A model generated the notes under the pieces. That model was not told where the DNA came from, ran no database searches, and saw nothing but the letters and a program-made list of their open reading frames with translations. A stretch of DNA of 64,000 bases, taken from positions 18,280 through 82,279 of the forward strand of contig JBNLCC010000157.1 in the NCBI GenBank assembly GCA_050303615.1, written 5' to 3'. A program made the position numbers and the translations under genes. Shown piece after piece: positions 54,867 through 63,204 of this stretch (positions are counted from its first letter, which is position 1; the number at the start of each line of letters is the position of its first letter). Source of the stretch: CAZDXJ01 sp050303615. GTDB lineage: Bacteria > Pseudomonadota > Gammaproteobacteria > Methylococcales > Methylomonadaceae.

Positions 54867-55880
54867 TTATTTAGCGTTATACAATGCCGCCGTGGTGTCA
54901 ATCATACGGTTTGAAAAACCCCACTCGTTGTCATACCAGGAAAGGACTTTGACGAAATTGCCTTCCATTACTTTGGTTAAAGATGATTCGTAGATTGACG
55001 AAGCAGGATTATGGTTGAAATCCATCGATACCAACGGTTTTGAATTATATTCCAGGATGCCCTTCAATGATCCTTCGGAGGCGGATTTCAGAATGTCATC
55101 AATTTCTTCTTTGGTGGTGTCGCGCGCCGCCTCGAAAGTCAGGTCGACTATGGAGACGTTGATGGTGGGTACGCGCATCGCGAAACCGTCCAATTTGCCG
55201 GCAAGTTCCGGTAATACCAAGCCGACGGCCGCGGCAGCACCGGTTTTGGTCGGAATCATTGATTGGGTGGCGGAACGGGCACGGCGCAAATCGCTATGAT
55301 AAACGTCGGTTAATACCTGGTCGTTTGTGTATGCGTGGATAGTGGTCATTAGACCGTGTTTTAAGCCCAATGCATCATGTAACGGCTTGACTAACGGCGC
55401 TAAACAGTTGGTGGTGCAGGAGGCATTGGAAATAATGGTATCCGAGGCTTTCAAGGTGCCGTGGTTAACGCCGTAAACTATGGTGGCGTCAACATCGCTG
55501 CCGCCCGGTGCGGAAATAATTACTTTTTTGGCGCCGGCGCTGATGTGGGCCGATGCTTTTGCCTTACTGGCAAAAAAACCGGTACATTCATGAACGATAT
55601 CGATGCCCAGTTCCGCCCAAGGCAGTTTGGCAGGATCGCGCTCCGCGAAAACTTTGATTTTGTCCCCGTTAACCGCGATGCAATCACCTTCGGCGACAAC
55701 TTCACCGGGGAACTTGCCGTGCACGGTATCGTATTGCGTCAAATGGGCATTAGTTTCGGAGTCGCCCAGGTCATTGATAGCAACAATTTGAACTTCATTT
55801 GTGCGGCCTGATTCATACAGAGCGCGTAAAATATTCCGTCCAATACGACCGTAACCATTAATTGCAACTTTAATTGCCAT
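54867..55880 (-). CDS. gapA: Glyceraldehyde-3-phosphate dehydrogenase (type I)
   Basis: A 337-residue enzyme with the N-terminal NAD motif INGYGRIGRNILRAL and the active-site SNASCTTNCLAP (catalytic Cys and neighbouring Thr). SSIYESSLTKVMEG and WYDNEWGFSNRMIDT close the C-terminus. It is the first gene of the gapA-pyk operon and would act in glycolysis or the reverse direction. Confidence 0.96.
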   Translation of the reverse strand: MAIKVAINGYGRIGRNILRALYESGRTNEVQIVAINDLGDSETNAHLTQYDTVHGKFPGEVVAEGDCIAVNGDKIKVFAERDPAKLPWAELGIDIVHECTGFFASKAKASAHISAGAKKVIISAPGGSDVDATIVYGVNHGTLKASDTIISNASCTTNCLAPLVKPLHDALGLKHGLMTTIHAYTNDQVLTDVYHSDLRRARSATQSMIPTKTGAAAAVGLVLPELAGKLDGFAMRVPTINVSIVDLTFEAARDTTKEEIDDILKSASEGSLKGILEYNSKPLVSMDFNHNPASSIYESSLTKVMEGNFVKVLSWYDNEWGFSNRMIDTTAALYNAK

Positions 55881-56117
55881 TGAGTTTCTCCAAAGATGAT
55901 AATGTGAAAAAAGATCGCGGCACAGAATGCCGCTGTGCCTTAATAAATCCGTTGACTATACCAAAAATCGGGGGTATTCGTCTATCACGGAAATAAATTA
56001 ATTAGTAGGCCAAACGGCGTAACGCTTGATATTGCCAAGCGTCCGGTTTAGCATTGCCGGTTGTACGGTTTTATGCCTGTATAGAATAATAACAAATCAT
56101 GCTAGCGAGGGGCGGTA

Positions 56118-57200
56118 ATGAAAAGACGCGAATTTATAACAACAGCGGGGAGGGGGACTGTCGCAGCAGGTGCGGCGCTGGCAATACCGTCCACAGCCGG
56201 AGCAAAACCGGCATTCCGCTGGAAAATGGTAACCGCATGGCCGAAAAATTTTCCCGGATTGGGCAGCAGTGCCAATTCGCTGGCTGAAATGATTGCCGCC
56301 ATGAGCGGCGGCCGGATCAAGATCAAAGTGTACGGCGCCAATGAAATGGTGCCGCCTTTTGAGGTATTTGATACGGTAGCCAAAGGTACGGCGGAAATGG
56401 GTCACTCCGGTGCGTTTTATTGGAAAGGCAAATCGGAAGCGGCGCAGTTTTTTTCCTCGGTGCCGTTCGGTTTGACGGCCCAGGAAATGAACGCTTGGCT
56501 GTATTACGGGGGCGGCCTGGATTTGTGGCGCGAACTGTATGATCCCTTCGGGTTGATTCCGGTGCCGTCAGGCAACACCGGGGTGCAAATGGCCGGCTGG
56601 TTTAACCGTAAGATCAATAGCGTAGACGACTTGCAAGGCCTTAAAATGCGCATACCGGGGTTGGGCGGCGAAGTGTTGCGCCGCGCCGGAGGGACGCCGG
56701 TCAATATGCCGGGCGGCGAGATATTCACCTCGCTGCAGTCGGGCGCGTTGGATGCGACTGAATGGGTCGGGCCGTACAACGATCTGGCGTTCGGCTTTTA
56801 TAAAGCTGCCAAATATTACTATTATCCGGGTTGGCATGAGCCCGGCCCGGTGATTGAATGCCTGATTAACAAACAAGCATTTAATGAATTGCCGGCAGAT
56901 TTGCAGTCGATCGTACTGACTGCCTGCAAAGCGGCTAATCTGAATATGCTTGCCGAATACACGGCGCGAAATAATCAGGCACTGAATACCTTGGTCAACG
57001 AGCATAACGTCAACGTGCTGCCCCTGCCTGATGCAGTGCTGAAGAAATTAAAACAGCTTTCCGATGCAGTGGTTGCCGAGTTTGCCGATAAAGATCCGAT
57101 GGCTGACAAAATCTATACTTCTTTTAACCGATTCCGCAGCCAGGTCAGCCAGTGGGGAAAAATTTCCGAGCAGGCTTATTTACGTGCGCGGGAACTCTGA
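56118..57200 (+). CDS. TRAP transporter solute-binding protein (DctP family), Tat-exported
   Basis: A 360-residue periplasmic binding protein. The N-terminus KRREFITTAGRGTVAAGAALA is a twin-arginine signal. The mature part shows family segments WKMVTAWPKNFPGLGSSANSLAEMI, GTAEMGHSGAFYW, GLKMRIPGLGGEVLRRAGGTPV and the signature Arg followed by LDATEWVGPYNDLAFGFYKAAKYYYYPGWHE, typical of the keto-acid (TakP-like) group. The membrane subunits DctQ and DctM are absent nearby, so it is an orphan. A GAGGGG ribosome site precedes the start. Confidence 0.88.
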   Translation: MKRREFITTAGRGTVAAGAALAIPSTAGAKPAFRWKMVTAWPKNFPGLGSSANSLAEMIAAMSGGRIKIKVYGANEMVPPFEVFDTVAKGTAEMGHSGAFYWKGKSEAAQFFSSVPFGLTAQEMNAWLYYGGGLDLWRELYDPFGLIPVPSGNTGVQMAGWFNRKINSVDDLQGLKMRIPGLGGEVLRRAGGTPVNMPGGEIFTSLQSGALDATEWVGPYNDLAFGFYKAAKYYYYPGWHEPGPVIECLINKQAFNELPADLQSIVLTACKAANLNMLAEYTARNNQALNTLVNEHNVNVLPLPDAVLKKLKQLSDAVVAEFADKDPMADKIYTSFNRFRSQVSQWGKISEQAYLRAREL

Positions 57201-57329
57201 TTAAATCCGCTCCGGCAAACGCAAGCCATACCGCATACATTGGTGTTTATTAGGCCCTGCTAAAATTAACTATCAGGTTTTTTCACAAATGGTGCAAGGA
57301 GGTATCAAGTTCGCCATCCCTGGCACCGG

Positions 57330-57351
57330 ATACCCGCTTCCCGGCGGGTAT
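57330..57351. repeat. Perfect inverted repeat between the TRAP and argH genes
   Basis: An 8-bp stem (atacccgc / gcgggtat) with a 6-base loop between two genes that converge. It lacks a T-run on either side, so it is weak as a terminator and could be part of a dispersed palindromic element. Confidence 0.5.
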
Positions 57352-57389
57352 GACGCGTTATATGTTTTCCCCTCTGCGCGGTGATGATG

Positions 57390-58799
57390 TTATGCCTCGG
57401 GCAGTTGCGCTCTTGCCGTCCGCACGGCTTTACGGACCGTTTCCGGTGCGGTGCCGCCGATATGACTGCGCGCGGCTACGGAACCTTCCAAGGATAAAAC
57501 CTCAAATACGTCGGCGGTGATGACCGCTGAGAATTGTTGCAGTTCCTGCAGTGATAATTCCGATAAATCGCGCTTACTGTCCAGCCCCAAGCGGACCGCC
57601 TTGCCGACAATTTCGTGGGCATCCCGGAATGCAGTGCCTTTACGTACCAGATAATCGGCCAGATCAGTTGCGGTGGAAAATCCCTGTTTGGCGGCCCGGT
57701 ACATATTTTCCCGTTTGGCGCTGAGATGCGGCACCATATCGGCAAACGCGCGCAGGCAATTGAGTAAGGTATCCGCCGTATCGAACAGCGGCTCTTTGTC
57801 CTCCTGATTGTCCTTGTTGTAAGCTAGCGGCTGGCTTTTCATCAGCATCAGCAGCGACACTAAATGACCGCTGACGCGGCCGGATTTTCCGCGTACCAAT
57901 TCGGGTACGTCCGGGTTTTTCTTTTGCGGCATGATTGACGAGCCGGTGCAAAACGCATCGGGGATATCGATAAAATCGAACTGGGCGCTGGACCATAACA
58001 CCAGTTCTTCGGAAAAGCGCGACAGGTGCATCATGATCAGGCTGCCGGCCGCAGCAAACTCAATGGCAAAATCGCGGTCGCTGACCGAATCCAGCGAATT
58101 CGCCGACGGCTTGCTGAAGCCAAGCAGCTCGCTGGTGAGTTGCCGGTCTATCGGATAACTGGTACCGGCCAGAGCGGCGGCGCCCAGTGGCATGATATTG
58201 AGCCGTTTGCAACAATCCTGCAATCGTTCCCGGTCACGGCCGAGCATTTCAAACCAGGCCATCAAATGGTGGCCGAAAGTGACCGGCTGGGCGACCTGTA
58301 AATGGGTGAATCCCGGCATAATGCTGTCCGCTTCCCGTTCCGCCAAATCCAGCAGGGCGGTTTGCAAGCGGATGATTTCGGCATTGATGCCGTCAATTTC
58401 GTCACGCAGATACAGCCTGATATCGGTCGCCACCTGGTCATTGCGGGAGCGTCCGGTGTGCAGTTTTTTACCGGCGATGCCGATCAGCTCGGTTAGCCGT
58501 GCCTCAATGTTCATATGCACGTCTTCCTGTTTGATCGACCAGTTAAACCGGCCGTCTGCAATTTCTTCGCTGACTTGTCCGAGTCCGTCGATAATTGCGT
58601 CTTTTTCCTGTTCGGTGAGCACCCCGATTTTGCACAACATAGTGGCATGAGCAATCGAACCTTGAATATCGTGCCGGGCCATCCGCCGGTCAAAATCAAC
58701 CGATGCGGTAAAAATTTCGACAAAGGCGTCCGTTGCTTGGGTAAAGCGGGCACTGGAAAGTTTCTCGTTGCTGTCTGTAGTCATGTCAGGTTTGGTCAA
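57390..58799 (-). CDS. argH: Argininosuccinate lyase
   Basis: A 469-residue enzyme of the fumarase/aspartase superfamily that makes arginine and fumarate. Visible are SRNDQVATDIRLYLRD, TSYPIDRQLTSELLGF, the signature GSSIMPQKKNPDVPE, and DNQEDKEPLFDTADT. The length is normal. It is monocistronic. Confidence 0.96.
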   Translation of the reverse strand: MTKPDMTTDSNEKLSSARFTQATDAFVEIFTASVDFDRRMARHDIQGSIAHATMLCKIGVLTEQEKDAIIDGLGQVSEEIADGRFNWSIKQEDVHMNIEARLTELIGIAGKKLHTGRSRNDQVATDIRLYLRDEIDGINAEIIRLQTALLDLAEREADSIMPGFTHLQVAQPVTFGHHLMAWFEMLGRDRERLQDCCKRLNIMPLGAAALAGTSYPIDRQLTSELLGFSKPSANSLDSVSDRDFAIEFAAAGSLIMMHLSRFSEELVLWSSAQFDFIDIPDAFCTGSSIMPQKKNPDVPELVRGKSGRVSGHLVSLLMLMKSQPLAYNKDNQEDKEPLFDTADTLLNCLRAFADMVPHLSAKRENMYRAAKQGFSTATDLADYLVRKGTAFRDAHEIVGKAVRLGLDSKRDLSELSLQELQQFSAVITADVFEVLSLEGSVAARSHIGGTAPETVRKAVRTARAQLPEA

Positions 58800-58943
58800 T
58801 GCTCAAATAGGGTAATTATACTGTGACCTCCGGGACTTGAGCTAAAAATAATTCCCTACAGGACGCGTAGGTAACCACCTGTGCTTGCTCGGAGGACGAT
58901 AGCCGCGACCGCCCAAGCCTTGTCTGTCTGATAGAGTGTTTTC

Positions 58944-58973
58944 ATGGAATTTAGATTTTGTTCTAAATTCCAT
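58944..58973. repeat. 12-bp perfect inverted repeat
   Basis: atggaatttaga and tctaaattccat pair perfectly around a 6-base loop (ttttgt). It lies in the noncoding gap between argH and the peptidase gene, where further small palindromes (ccggca...tgccgg, accgat...atcggt) also occur. It may be a transcription stop or operator; no T-run follows. Confidence 0.55.
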
Positions 58974-59056
58974 ACCGTGGTCATTTATCCACCATCTTCC
59001 ACCGGCAATCCCTGCCGGGGAAAGAACCGATAATCGGTATTTTGCGGCAGAACTGA

Positions 59057-61771
59057 CTAATAACAATAGGCACCGCCGGGAAGACTGTAGGAACTCTCCA
59101 AGGCGGACAAATCATCCAGGGTCACGAGGCCGTCGCCCGTTAAGTCATAAGATGATTGATCGCTGCTGCCGGTGCGCAAGACGCCGAACAAGATGCCGTA
59201 GTCACTGACGTCAATGCAGCCGTCGGTATTGAAGTCGCCCGGCAGTACGATCACAGGGTTTTTCTGAATGACATGGGCTTCGCTTAAATCAACGAAGGTG
59301 TCGGTCAACAAATCGACATCGAATACCAAATGATCGGGGGGATTATTTTGGGTGGCGACAGTCACCGTAACGGAATATCTTTGGCCCGCAAGCAGCTCGG
59401 GCAGCAAACAACTGGCTTCTTGACTATCGATACTCAAGCATCCATCGATTTTCTTATAAACTACGCCGCGGGGTAATTGCAGGGCGTGAAGCTGCGGATT
59501 GGTCAGGGTTTTATCGGTCAAATTTAAAATATCGAACAGATAGGTAAAGTCCTTGCCGGGTGTGACATCATGGGCCGAGGTTCTGACGACTAACTGTACC
59601 GCGTCGTTACTGTTCTCGATGGTATTAAATACCAAGTCGGCCTGTATCAACCCGCAACCCGTTCCCCAATCAAACTGAGTATTGGTAGCGCAAGCGCCGT
59701 TGATCGGGGTAGGCTCGTTGAGTGCTGCGGGATCATAGAGATCCAGGCTGCCTTTGGTCATGGCGTGATAAACTTCATCGGGAGTAATAAACGGGAACGC
59801 ATCGATTAACAATGCCGCGAGTGCCGCGGCATTGGGGGCGGCGGCGGACGTGCCCTGGAAATTGGGCCAGCCGTTGTTATCGGTATCCGCGCCGCCGAAA
59901 AACGTGGTATCGATATCATCTGGGGCGATGATTTCGGGTTTGAAGCGGACTTCCTGCGTTGCCAGCCGTGTACCGTCAGGGTTAAAAAAAATCGGTGTGC
60001 CGCCGGCCGAGGAAAAATACTCGATTGTACCTTTGTCAAGAGGGATGCCGAACCAAGGGGTTTGCTTATAGGGTATCGCCCCTACCGCCATCGCTCCGGC
60101 CGCATTGGGATGGCCGTAGATCGTGCTGCTGTGGGTAGCATAGCGGTTGATCGAAACGGGAACGAATTGGGCTTCTTCGAGAAGCAATTCGATATTGCCT
60201 TCTTCGTTTAATACGGCCAGATAGCCGTCCGGCACAAACCAGATAGGCAGGCCGCCGGGTCCGATCGGATACGAAGTTGAGCCGATATTGACGACGGGTT
60301 CACCGTTGCTGTTGATCTGAATGGGCTGACTTTCCGTGCCGATTGTCAAAAGGCGAGGGGATAAGGGTGGTTCAGCAGGAACAATTACCACCGCCGTGCC
60401 ACCGCTGAGAGGACTGCCGTCCGGCATGACAATTACCGGCGAGGCGCCGTTGGTGTTGACGTTGAGTTGAATAATCTCATAGCTCGCTATCGGCCACGGC
60501 GCCGGCGGGCCATGTAGTACGTATTTGATATGGCTGGGCGCCGGTCCTGCGCGGTGGCTTATATATAAATAGAAATCAGTGATATCCGAGTTATTGATAA
60601 TGCCGATGCGCTCTACCGGGTTATGGCCGATATTGCTATCCTGGCTGCTGCTGACAATGAGGCTTTGCGAATGGTCGAGTAAAAACAGGTCGATATCGCT
60701 TTGCGCGCCGGTGCCGCCGGCGACTTCGGCAGGATCATCCCATTGCAAGGTGATCATCACCGGTGTGCCCGTGGGAATGGTGATCGGCTGATAAAAGTCG
60801 GGTGACTGACCAGCAGCGGTGCCGAAATCATGGGCATAATCATAAGAAAAAAACTCACGCGCCGGCGTAAACGGTTTTTCATACGATAGCCGGGCGTCGT
60901 TTCCGGCAGACGAAAAATAACTGACACCTTTGGCCTTTGCTTCATTGACCGATTGCGCGATCGGCCCGTCCTGGAACATGGGCATATCGAAATAACCGAC
61001 ATCATCGACAATAACATCGGCACCTGCCTCTGCCAGGCGTTGGATGCCCTGGGCAAAATCGGTAGCGCTGATGAAAGCGGTGTGAAACAGCAATTTTGCT
61101 CCCGGCGCAACATCATGGATTAATTGCATCATGGCTCTGCCTTCATCGGTGCCGTCTGTATCGCAGAACGGGTATTCCTTAAGTACCTCGACATCATCCG
61201 GCAAGTCGCCGGTCTCAACGTCAAGCTGTGCTCCGCCTAAACAATTATAACTATCGGATAGCACGCCGATGACGGTGCTGCTGCCGTCGATCGCATATTG
61301 TTTTTTGATCAGGTCGGCAAACATTGCCGGATCGGCGGCATTAAAAGCCGCCCCTCCGGGGGGACCGACCCGCCTGGTTGCCATGCCGGAAGTCACCCAA
61401 CTGATTTCCGGTACATCTTGTAAAAATTTTAAATACACGATGGGAAAGGCAACGGAAATATTTTTTTTGTAACTGGAAATTTGTGTTAAACCGGCTTGCT
61501 TTAATCGATCAATGATGGAAGGAACCTGTGCTTGATTATGCACGGTAATTTCGATCATCACATTTTGCGGATTGATTAGCTTTACCCCCTGGTTGCTTGG
61601 TTTGAAGGTGTCCGCCGGTTGACTGGCCACATGCGTCAAGTATTCCGCCTGCAAATTCTGTAAATGGCTGCTGAGATTATTATTTACTGCAAAGGCATGG
61701 CTCTGGGCGCCAACAATGAGGTATGTATAAAGAAAAAAACGGCTGGCATTGTGCATAATATTTTGCTCCAT
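59057..61771 (-). CDS. Secreted subtilisin-like (S8-fold) protein with C-terminal dockerin
   Basis: A 904-residue exported protein (signal near residues 10-28, ending SHAFA). The S8-like core has Asp173 in GVLSDSYN, and Ser642 in QGTSAAAP. At the usual His position stands Glu210 in TDEGRAMMQLIHDVAPGA, and SSAGND is the oxyanion region. This Glu variant is a known subgroup of annotated S8 peptidases. A large insert (residues ~290-550) interrupts the domain. The C-terminal ~60 residues form a type I dockerin: DFNTDGCIDVSDYG and DLTGDGLVTLDDLS, two calcium-binding repeats. Whether it is catalytically active is unknown. Start 61771 or 61756. Confidence 0.82.
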   Translation of the reverse strand: MEQNIMHNASRFFLYTYLIVGAQSHAFAVNNNLSSHLQNLQAEYLTHVASQPADTFKPSNQGVKLINPQNVMIEITVHNQAQVPSIIDRLKQAGLTQISSYKKNISVAFPIVYLKFLQDVPEISWVTSGMATRRVGPPGGAAFNAADPAMFADLIKKQYAIDGSSTVIGVLSDSYNCLGGAQLDVETGDLPDDVEVLKEYPFCDTDGTDEGRAMMQLIHDVAPGAKLLFHTAFISATDFAQGIQRLAEAGADVIVDDVGYFDMPMFQDGPIAQSVNEAKAKGVSYFSSAGNDARLSYEKPFTPAREFFSYDYAHDFGTAAGQSPDFYQPITIPTGTPVMITLQWDDPAEVAGGTGAQSDIDLFLLDHSQSLIVSSSQDSNIGHNPVERIGIINNSDITDFYLYISHRAGPAPSHIKYVLHGPPAPWPIASYEIIQLNVNTNGASPVIVMPDGSPLSGGTAVVIVPAEPPLSPRLLTIGTESQPIQINSNGEPVVNIGSTSYPIGPGGLPIWFVPDGYLAVLNEEGNIELLLEEAQFVPVSINRYATHSSTIYGHPNAAGAMAVGAIPYKQTPWFGIPLDKGTIEYFSSAGGTPIFFNPDGTRLATQEVRFKPEIIAPDDIDTTFFGGADTDNNGWPNFQGTSAAAPNAAALAALLIDAFPFITPDEVYHAMTKGSLDLYDPAALNEPTPINGACATNTQFDWGTGCGLIQADLVFNTIENSNDAVQLVVRTSAHDVTPGKDFTYLFDILNLTDKTLTNPQLHALQLPRGVVYKKIDGCLSIDSQEASCLLPELLAGQRYSVTVTVATQNNPPDHLVFDVDLLTDTFVDLSEAHVIQKNPVIVLPGDFNTDGCIDVSDYGILFGVLRTGSSDQSSYDLTGDGLVTLDDLSALESSYSLPGGAYCY

Positions 61772-61816
61772 GTTAATTTAATCTGTTGGGTGTCACTGGG
61801 TAAGCTTTTATAATGG

Positions 61817-63088
61817 CTAAAATGCGATATTCAATCCCAGGTTGACGCCAAAGGACTCGCTGTTCACTTCATTTAACGTTGATTGCACGGTTTCCCCGCT
61901 GCTGAAATACAGATCTTCGGTGCCGGGGTCGGTAGTCCAGTTTTGGTAATCGACGCTGACGCTGACCCCCCAGTAGTCGGCAGTCCTGTAGCGGTAGCCC
62001 AGCGAGGCCAGATAGCCGCTGCCGTCGGCATTATGGCTGAAACTGTCCGGGTGGCTTAAATTGTCGGACTGCTGCCAGTCGCCATCGGCGTGATAATCAA
62101 TCCAGTGGTGTTCGAAGGAAGTAAATAATTCATGCTGGTCGAACATCAATAAGCGCATGTCCATGCCGACCCAGGGACCGTGCCAGGATGCTACATAGTC
62201 ATTGGTTTTACCTTGCAATGCTTGGCTGTTCAATCCATAACTCGTGATTTGCTGCTGGCCGTCGCTGGCGGTCAATTTCTGCTCGCGATAGGCGTAGCCG
62301 GCCAGCGGCGTTGCTACAAACCAGACCTGATGTTGCTGTGGATCACCCAGCCTGAATTGATAACCCAGCCCAAGCGAAGCATCCCATACATAGCCGTCGC
62401 CGGCATCGCCGGTGATGCGTGAAAACGGGTTTTGTCGGCCGTCGGATGCATAACCGGTTTCTTCTGCCGAGCCGCCGAATGTCCAGGCATAACCGGCATT
62501 GGCTTTGAGTGCGATCCCGGCCGGCGCAACGATATCGATCAATCCCCTGATACCCCATAAATCCAGGTTGCTCCACTTGACCTCGGTCAGCGGATTGGGC
62601 GAGCCGCCGGGCGCGGCAACATTCCAGTCCATGCGGCTGCGCCGGTAGCCGGTGCTGAAGTCGTACATCAGCATGGATTGATCCGCAGAGGATTGGTAAC
62701 GCGGCGTGCTTTTGATGTCGCTCTGCACTTCGATCCGGTTGTCGTTGCCATAATTGATGCTAAGATTTTGCCCTTGCTGCGCCGACAGCGGAGCGGTGGA
62801 ATTTTGACTGCCGTCATTAAAAACCACCATATGCAGAGGCGGCATATTTTTGCCGGCTATCTGCTGCGGACGGCTCGCTGCAGGCGGTGCCTCTTGTTCG
62901 GCGAAGACATGCATTTTCATGGCCGGCAGTTTAACCTGTTGGTTGGAACCGGCAGCATCGGCGTTGCCGGCGCATGCCAGTAAAATTGCCCACACCAGCA
63001 GGCCTAGACGACGCGACCGGCTTATGCAAAATAAACGTAAAATGCCTCGTCGGCGCCAATCGATTCGCGCAGGGAAAGCTCCGGACAT
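61817..63088 (-). CDS. Outer-membrane beta-barrel protein, function unknown
   Basis: About 423 residues from ATG 63088, with an N-terminal signal (RLGLLVWAILLACAGNADA) and a mature region of alternating aromatic strands (LMYDFSTGYRRSRMDWNV, AGYAWTFGGSAEE, YVWDASLGLGYQF, SVSVDYQNWTTDPG). It ends in Phe (LGLNIAF), as outer-membrane barrels do. The layout recalls omptin-like or related 10-12-stranded barrels, but catalytic residues were not identified. Longer starts (to 63205) run through a palindromic repeat and are rejected. Its 5' neighbour is the secretin gene. Confidence 0.65.
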   Translation of the reverse strand: MSGAFPARIDWRRRGILRLFCISRSRRLGLLVWAILLACAGNADAAGSNQQVKLPAMKMHVFAEQEAPPAASRPQQIAGKNMPPLHMVVFNDGSQNSTAPLSAQQGQNLSINYGNDNRIEVQSDIKSTPRYQSSADQSMLMYDFSTGYRRSRMDWNVAAPGGSPNPLTEVKWSNLDLWGIRGLIDIVAPAGIALKANAGYAWTFGGSAEETGYASDGRQNPFSRITGDAGDGYVWDASLGLGYQFRLGDPQQHQVWFVATPLAGYAYREQKLTASDGQQQITSYGLNSQALQGKTNDYVASWHGPWVGMDMRLLMFDQHELFTSFEHHWIDYHADGDWQQSDNLSHPDSFSHNADGSGYLASLGYRYRTADYWGVSVSVDYQNWTTDPGTEDLYFSSGETVQSTLNEVNSESFGVNLGLNIAF

Positions 63089-63113
63089 ACTTAAATTCAC
63101 ACTTCCCATGTAG

Positions 63114-63140
63114 GTTGGGTTAGCGAAAGCGTAACCCAAC
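63114..63140. repeat. Palindromic repeat between the barrel and secretin genes
   Basis: gttgggtta and taaccccaac-type arms (exactly gttgggtta / taacccaac) flank a gcgaaagcg loop. Its sequence matches a dispersed intergenic palindrome familiar from many bacterial chromosomes. If transcribed it would fold into a hairpin with a GNRA-like cap. It falls within the untranslated leader of the barrel gene. Confidence 0.8.
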
Positions 63141-63204
63141 GTGTGCTTACGATCTGCTTGCAGCCTTACACTATTTGTCTTGCAACCAAAACTCCGCGTT
63201 TTCA

